A stretch of DNA of 64,000 nt from Lindgomyces ingoldianus (Eukaryota; Ascomycota; Dothideomycetes; Pleosporales; Lindgomycetaceae). The stretch's first letter is position 1. Each line of letters opens with the position of its first letter. The notes under the pieces are model-generated. The model was not told where the DNA came from. It searched no databases and saw only the letters and a program-made list of their open reading frames with translations. The position numbers and the translations under genes were made by a program. The stretch covers positions 743,516-807,515 of the forward strand of contig NW_022985196.1 of NCBI RefSeq assembly GCF_010093535.1. Reading direction: 5' to 3'. This document shows, in pieces, positions 57,810 to 64,000 of the stretch.

Positions 57810-58313
57810 TGTTATAACTTATAATTAGACTAATACGCAGCAAAGTGTGTTATTTAATAAGAAGAAGATGTTTACATGCTAATATAGGCAACTGCGCGCA
57901 AGGCGCGCTGTAGAATGTTGCATACAACAACTTGCAACAACATGCATGTGCATGTAACCTTATGTATATAGTTTAAGATCTTAACTTTACTTAGAAGCTA
58001 TAATTAATAGTTAGTTTATTCTTTACATAAACTAAGTAGCATTACTACTTTTTAATAAGAAGTAATCTAATTGTATATTTTGCACTATATATACCTCTTT
58101 TCTTGTTCTATTAAGGGGACTGGTTAACCTAAGCGCCTTATACTGCTGTTGTAGGGCAAACCACAGTTGGCTGCCCCTCCTTGTCCTAGTAACAAAGCCC
58201 CAAACGGACTGTACACCTGCTAAGGTTAAGTTCTCTCCCCCTCCGCACTCCTAATTCTCTCCCTAGGCCTAGAGTTCTTCGGACACCATTTCTCCAAAGT
58301 TAAGACCGTAACA
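57810..58313 (+). repeat. LTR H between two plus-strand Gypsy elements
   Basis: 504 bp, TGTTAT...GTAACA. It follows the polypurine tract of element I and precedes the gag region of element J, so it can act as 3' LTR of one and 5' LTR of the other. The right part is GC-rich (CAGTTGGCTGCCCCTCCTTG), the left part AT-rich. Confidence 0.78.
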
Positions 58314-59602
58314 GCAACTAGCTATCTAGAGATAGACAGACTAAAGAGCTATAAGTAGAATGTTCTATAATAGGCTAAATAATGCAGTTGAGAATAAATT
58401 TATACATAATAAAAAACTAAAGACTTTTAAAAAATTTATTAACTAAGTAATAACCTATAACAAAAAACATATAAAATGTTTAAAAAAAACAGGCATAATA
58501 ACATAGAAGTCTAAGTAGACACTAACAAGAAAAGAAGCCCTTTAATATAATAAAAAGCTAATAGACCTTAGTTATATAAAACACACACATAGTACCTCTA
58601 AAAAAAGTAGGAGTTCTTCTAAAAGTAATAAACTACCCCTAAGTAAAGAATAGAAGAAATAGCTTAAAAAAAAGCCTATCTAAACTATAAAAAAGTAGCC
58701 TACTTCTATTAAAAATATCTAGACTCTAAGAACTTAAAGAATAAAAAATAAACTAGCTATAAAAGTTATACGCATAGAATAAAAGCTAATGTTAAAAGAA
58801 ATTTATAATAGACTTAATAAATAACTCTGCTAAAGATGTAGAGCTAATTATAAACTACTAAACTGTTCTAAGAATTACTAGAAGGTAGAAGTATAAGATA
58901 ACTACAAGGTTCTCTAAGCAATTAAATAAGCTGCTGTTTTTAAAGAATAGTGTAATTTAACATAAGTTATAAACTATATTAAAAACATAAAATAAGAAGA
59001 AAACAGATTCCCCTTAAAACAACTAGTTAATAATAGGCATACCTATAAAAAAGCTTGCTTATTAATTTTACGATAGCAGATGTTAGCAATGTAGAGAGAC
59101 CTATAACTACAACTATTATAAAAAAGAATATTATAAGGTACACATTAATAATAACATAAACATGTATAAGATTATCTTAAACATTACTTAAGTCTTAAGT
59201 ATACTACAACATCTTAACTAAAACTAAGAGATAAAAGTTCTTTAAGAAGATCTTTAGTAATAAGAAAGGCTTAGAGTAGCTAAGCATGTTACTCTATACC
59301 CTATAACTCTACTTTAAAAGGTCTAGGACACTACCCCTAGCACTTGTAATAACTAGGAAAGAACTTAAAACATAGTAAGTTAATTAGTATTATATTCCCT
59401 ATAAAAGCAAATAATATAAAGAATCTAAATGTTAGTATAAAGCACACCCCCTGCAAATTATTAGAATAAAGGAGGACTCTAGATAGACCTAGGTACAGCT
59501 AGTACTAGTCTTTATAAATTTAAAGGAATGCCTAACTAAATAGTACCTATGCACTAATTAATATTACATGTAGCATTAGCCTATAAAGCATTAAGCATAA
59601 TA
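58314..59602 (+). mobile_element. Gypsy element J, gag region
   Basis: Plus strand, downstream of LTR H. A mutated CCHC-type zinc knuckle is visible near 58,835-58,880 (CRANYKLLNC, where His is expected at Tyr). Stops are frequent. The element is interrupted at 59,603 by transposon C2 and resumes at 61,466. Confidence 0.65.
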
Positions 59603-61463
59603 ACGTACTTCACGGGCGAGTTGCTCACACACCTAAGTCGCTCACTTTTGCCAAGACCCCACCCTAACAAACTCTATTATAGCCTATAACAACCTGCTCT
59701 AGCACTATATAGTACAGTACAGCTTAGAATATTATTTAGATACTACTTCTGCTTCTTGCTTACATGTTTATGTGTTATGCCTAGTCTAATTACACTATCT
59801 ACAGCGCCTTTAGGATAGCTTACTTACTTTAGCTTACACCTGCTTCTTTACCTTCTTTCTATTACTACGCGCTTTAAACTCCTTTAGAGCTATTAAGTGT
59901 AAGCTGTTTTAAATTATTAAGGTTTTTTCTACTTTAATTTACTTTTTTTATGTAATTTATGTTATGTAGCAGCCTTATTAGCTGCTTAAAGCTTAGTAAT
60001 TTCTTATTACACTAATACTAGCTTATGCATAATTATTGCTGCCCTTTTTAAAACCTTTTTAAATACCTTAACTATAAAAGTTAGTAAACTATTTATATGC
60101 TTTTAAATTTTTATTTTTATAAGCATTAATTATAACTTAAGTTCTAAAGTATTACTTAGGGTTTACAACTGCTAGAGCTTATATATAAGTAGTAGTAGTA
60201 ATAAAGTGCACAACTTTATATTAAGGCCTATTATAACTTATTATAAGTTAAAAGGAACTAATCTAGCACTTTAAACCCTTTCTTAGATATTACTAAAAGT
60301 AATTATAGCATTATAGGCTGCTTTAAAGCATAGTAGGAACTTTATTTTTATAATATAAGTAATCTAGTTATACATAAGAGTTTTAGCTTAGCACTTATAC
60401 ACTTTTTTTAAAGAAGTAAAACAACCTACATTAAGTAGCTATAAAAAGAGTAATAAGTAAAAAAGTATATAAATAGTAATAATCTTATTATCCTTATAGA
60501 ATTACTAAAAATAAAGTAAGTTATAGCTTTTATAGCTATTAATAACTAGTAGATAGTAGCTGCTAATAGTACACTTCTTTATATACACATTAAAGTGCTT
60601 TAACTAGTCTAGACTAAGCTAATTAGTAGTCTAGCTATGCTTAGAGATTATAATAACTTAATTCTAAAGTAGATTTTCTTTTTTATACTAGTTTAAAAAG
60701 TAGTTACTACCCTAGAAAATAATAAAAAGTAAAATAGCCTACTTTTTAGCATTAATGCCCTAGATAGCTGTTGTCTACTTCTAGTTGCCTAGCTAGACTA
60801 CTTTTAGCTGTTCTTATCTCTCTAAACGTATAATAACTACTCTAGTAGATATTTAGCCTATTATAAACTTTATCTTATTAAAGTTATACATATTATTATT
60901 TTAGATGCTATACTTAGCTTTAATATTCTTTATAAAGTTAAAATAGCCTTAAATTACTATAAAATCTTTATAAAAAGCTTTTTTATAGTTATACTTACAC
61001 TTAAACTTTACTTTAAGCTTTAAGTAACACTTAATAAACATATTAAGCTAGTTTATGCTAATATAGCCTATATTATGCTTAGCGTGTAAAGAATTACTAT
61101 ATTAGCTACAGCTGCTAGCTAGGGGGGAAATCCTCACGCATTTAGCTTAAGTATGTGCTAAATAATTACCTGCTTCTTATTATTATCTAGCTTTTATAAG
61201 TTAGCTATATAATTAGCTTAGAAAAGTTATCTAGCGTGTTAGTTACTTATTATTTTTTTAAAAACTTTGTAGATAGCTGCAGCGTGTTACTTAGAAAGTG
61301 TTATGTTTTATTTAAAAGCTTAAAGCATAAGCTGCATTTAATGTTTCTTTAACACATCTAAGTAGTGTTATTAGGAATATATTAGTGTAAAAAGAGTAGT
61401 GTAGTAGAGTCTTAGCAAAAGTAAGCAACTTAGGTGTGTAAGCAACTCGCCTGTGAAGTACGT
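59603..61463 (-). mobile_element. Fot1/pogo-like DNA transposon C2, full length
   Basis: 1,861 bp with about 58-bp inverted terminal repeats (ACGTACTTCAC(A/G)GGCGAG...) and flanking TA on both sides (59,601-59,602 and 61,464-61,465), as in the Tc1/pogo superfamily; the size is close to Fusarium Fot1 (about 1.9 kb). The minus strand carries a broken transposase: LKLNARGFPPQLAAVANI resembles the CENPB-type DNA-binding region and NFNKIKFIIG the conserved NFDEKGF.. region of the DDE domain, the Asp and Glu there read as Asn and Ile/Lys. Multiple stops make it non-autonomous. Confidence 0.85.
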
Positions 61464-63786
61464 TAGTAGCTATAATTAATAAAAGAAAACAGTATAGGTA
61501 ATAACACTCTAGAGGGAACAGCAACTAAATGCAAAATGCTGCACTGCCTACACTATAGCACAGGACTAGACTATAAATAAGAAGCATAGACTAACTGCAA
61601 AAACTACAGAAGCTGCACCTTTTACTACTTCTAGTAAAAGGCACATAGGCAGAACAGCTAGCTTCCCTAACACTATTAAGTTAAGAATAGGGACTGCCTA
61701 CTTAACAACTGCATAATCTAAGGACACTAGCAGTATAGAATCTAGACAGACTAGATAAGCGCACAAGAATAAAACATAGATAACATTAAGCTAGATAATA
61801 CACTTAACTATAAAGAAATTTATTACAACACTAAAGATCTAGTAGTAGTAGCATAAAGAATTAGTAAAAGCCTTACTACAGAATTCACTCTTAACAGAAG
61901 AAAAGGAGTTGCTTTAATAGACAGCAGATGTACGTTTACAGCTGTTAACTCTAACTAGGTAAACTAACAAGACATACTTACTATATTAAGTAAAAAAAAA
62001 ACTCTTTTAAGGTCTCTTTAGTAGACACTTTATTAATTAAATTTAGAAATAGCTACATATAATTAAAAATAGTTAAGCTATAGCAATAAATAAAAGACAC
62101 CTATAACTAAAAATCTCTAAGCATCTTACCTCTTAGAGAAAAATACTAACCAATACTTAGCTATAACTAGTTATATAAATATAACTTAGAAATTAACTAG
62201 AAGAACATAACTATTTAGACTTTAGAATAACATGCTACTATAACCTAGTTAGCATGTTATAGAGATAACTGCCTAGCTTATAAATAAGTAAAGTAGAGAG
62301 CAAGTTAGTATTCTAAGAAACAGAAGCTAAAGAAGCTTTCTTACTAAAAACTAAAAGCCTACGCTATTTAAATAAAAAAAAGAACTTAAAAAAACTACAC
62401 TTAAGAAAATGCTTAAAAATAAGAAAATAAAATAGGCAGAAATGTATAAAATAGCGCAACAAACAGAACACGCAATCTTTAAAAAATATAGTAATTATTA
62501 AAACATGTTTAAAACACCTAAAAACCTAAAAACCTAAAAAAAACTTCCTCTACACTAACTATAGAACTACGTTATAAACTTAAAACTAAACTTATAGCTA
62601 AAAACACACAAGCTAAGACCTCTTACTAAGATTTAAAAAAAAGCTTTATAAGAATACATAGACAAAATGCTAGCAAGGGGACATATATAGGAAAGTAAAA
62701 GTTCTATAGCATTAGCAGTAGTATTTGCAAAGAAGAAGGGAGGAAAGATAAGAGTCTACTAGGACTATTAAACCCTTAATAAAAACACTATTAAAGACTA
62801 GTTCCTACTACCTATTATATAAGACATAATAAACTAGCTCTATAGAACTAAGCACTACATAAAGTTTAACATACAAGATAGATTTAATAAAATAAGAATA
62901 AAAAAGGCTATAAATAGATAACAGCCTTTTAAACCCTAAGAGCTCTTTATAAGCTTTTTATTATGCTATTTAGACTAACTAACGCACTAGCTACTTTTTA
63001 GCAAGTAATTAACACAGCACTTAACCTATATCCAGACATCTTTGTGTTAGTATATTTAGAAAATATCTTTATTTATACTAAAGGCAACAAACTAGACTAT
63101 ATAGCAAAAGTAAAATTAGTACTAGACTAGTTACAAAAATAAAAACTTTACTTATAACTCTTAAAATGCAAATTTAATGTACAGGAAACTAAATACTTTA
63201 AATTTATTATTAACAAAGAAGAAGTTAAGATAGACTTTATAAAAGTTAAAAAAGTAATAAAATAGCTAACACTTAGTTATAAGTATAAAGAAAATTAAAA
63301 GATTTCTAGGCTTAATAGAATATGTGTAATAAATAATTAAAGATTACTTAAAAATTACACTACCTCTTACAGACACTATAACTAAGGAAAGACTATACCC
63401 TAAGTTTGTTTAGAACCTTTAGATAGAAAAATTCTTTTAAGAACTTAAAAAGATTATAACTAGTAAACTAGTAATATAGATGTATAACCTAATATTAAAA
63501 ACTAAGCTGCATATAGACGCATTAAAAAGAGCTAAAGGAGCAGCGCTTCCCTAGAAACAGGAAAACAGAAGATAGCATCTAGTAGCATATTATTTAGCAA
63601 AATTCTCTCTCTTAGAACAAAAGTACACTATCCTAGACAAAGAACTAAACGTAATAGTAAATTTAGTAAGAGCATAGAAAACAGAGTTATAAGAGACTAG
63701 CTAGTAATTTGTTATATACACTAACTATGCTAACTTAACTACTTTTATAATAATAAAGAAGCTATTGCTAATGCATGTATAATAGG
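61464..63786 (+). mobile_element. Gypsy element J, pol region
   Basis: Plus strand. Reverse transcriptase traces run from about 62,700 to 63,130: ALAVVFAKKKGGKIRVY, TLNKNTI, a degenerate ...RFNKIRIKKA, and YLEN at 63,053-63,064 in the catalytic box, followed by RNase H-like sequence (about 63,490-63,700, KLHIDALKRAKGAALP). It is cut at 63,787 by element D2, so integrase is missing. Confidence 0.78.
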
Positions 63787-64000
63787 CAGGGTTGCCACTT
63801 TTATAGTAATTACTATTCTAAAATAGTAATTACTATTTTTTTAAAAAGTCTATAACAGCTTAATTACATTAGCTAATATTCTAAAAACCTAAACTTAGAT
63901 ACTAGGTATACTAAAGTATAGATATATAAGATTAGATTCTACTATATAAATTTGTATCCCTAGTAATAAAGAAAAAAAGAGAAAAAAAGCAGATATAGTA
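63787..64000 (+). mobile_element. Second D-family element, cut by window end
   Basis: It starts CAGGGTTGCCACTTTTATAG, the same terminus as D1, followed by AGTAATTACTATT motifs and then sequence unlike D1. It inserts into the pol region of element J and continues beyond the window. Confidence 0.65.

Larger units (their letters stand above)
34952..64000. repeat. AT-rich, RIP-degraded transposon block
   Basis: From 34,952 to the window end the sequence is strongly AT-rich, full of TAG/TAA in every frame, and made of nested repeats described below. Conceptual translation still shows Gypsy reverse transcriptase, gag zinc knuckle and chromodomain patterns and Fot1/pogo transposase patterns, with stops mostly where Gln or Trp is expected. 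Paired copies differ by C-to-T and G-to-A, often in CpA/TpG, as expected of RIP. No intact protein gene is visible; the two open frames of more than 60 codons (35,500-35,760 and 61,312-61,524) lie inside repeats and are not accepted. Confidence 0.92.

Noticed and set aside
61312..61524. 70-codon minus-strand open frame
   Set aside because: It covers the end of pogo element C2 and its inverted repeat (YTPKLLTFAKTLLHY is the translated repeat); not a gene.
34952..64000. Mitochondrial DNA insertion as cause of the AT-richness
   Set aside because: Reverse transcriptase, zinc knuckle, chromodomain and pogo patterns plus C-to-T differences between copies explain the composition; no mitochondrial gene is seen.
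34952..64000. Claim that the block is a centromere or subtelomere
   Set aside because: AT-rich RIPed Gypsy arrays occur in both and also elsewhere. No telomeric repeat is present and chromosome position is unknown.
1..64000. tRNA or rRNA genes
   Set aside because: I looked for GTTCRANNC boxes with cloverleaf potential and for conserved rRNA stretches and found none that hold up.

Overview
The window is nuclear DNA of a filamentous ascomycete (Pezizomycotina). The evidence is short spliceosomal introns of about 45-170 nt with GTRNGY donors and CTRAY branch sites, fungus-specific families (Irc22, fungal-type Zn2Cys6 factor, rhodopsin-like membrane protein, PIR-like wall protein, AtuA/DUF1446), and Gypsy and Fot1/pogo transposons destroyed by C-to-T mutation of the kind caused by repeat-induced point mutation (RIP). 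I cannot name the species.

Layout. Positions 1-34.75 kb are an ordinary gene-bearing arm with eleven protein genes whose exons I assembled by frame, splice signals and family motifs: Irc22/TRAP-alpha (+), aprataxin/Hnt3 (-) head-to-head with a DHX57-type UBA-RWD-DEAH helicase (+), a DUF7730-like protein (-), a Gln/Pro-rich low-complexity protein (+), a PIR-like secreted wall protein (+), a seven-helix rhodopsin-like membrane protein (+), an F-box protein (+), an AtuA/DUF1446 protein (+), a class III GH18 chitinase (-), a secreted GMC flavin oxidoreductase (-) and a Zn2Cys6 transcription factor (-). Gene-poor stretches lie at 7.2-9.4, 15.5-18.5 and 30.2-32.4 kb.

At 34,952 the sequence changes abruptly into an AT-rich block that runs to the end of the window and holds no intact gene. 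It starts exactly at the terminal inverted repeat of a Fot1/pogo-like transposon fragment. The block is a nested and tandem pile of chromodomain-bearing Gypsy retrotransposons (E, F, G coded on the minus strand; I and J on the plus strand), Fot1/pogo copies (C family), a palindrome-rich element with hAT-like termini (D family), and short LTR-like repeats (A and B). Element E (36,459-43,721) is complete, with paired 587-bp LTRs and a 5-bp target duplication. Reading frames are broken mainly by TAG/TAA codons where Gln or Trp is expected, and comparison of LTR pairs shows C-to-T/G-to-A change, strongest in CpA/TpG.

How the parts relate. The arm mixes housekeeping genes with an accessory set next to the heterochromatin: chitinase, GMC oxidase and a pathway-type transcription factor, all on the minus strand. 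The chromodomains of the retrotransposons suggest self-targeting to H3K9-methylated DNA, which would explain their stacking. The most unusual structures are the LTR mosaics (inner halves mutated, outer halves spared), the regular 32-nt array of perfect 24-bp palindromes in element D, and very short exons of 20 and 28 nt. I found no clear new defence or metabolic system.
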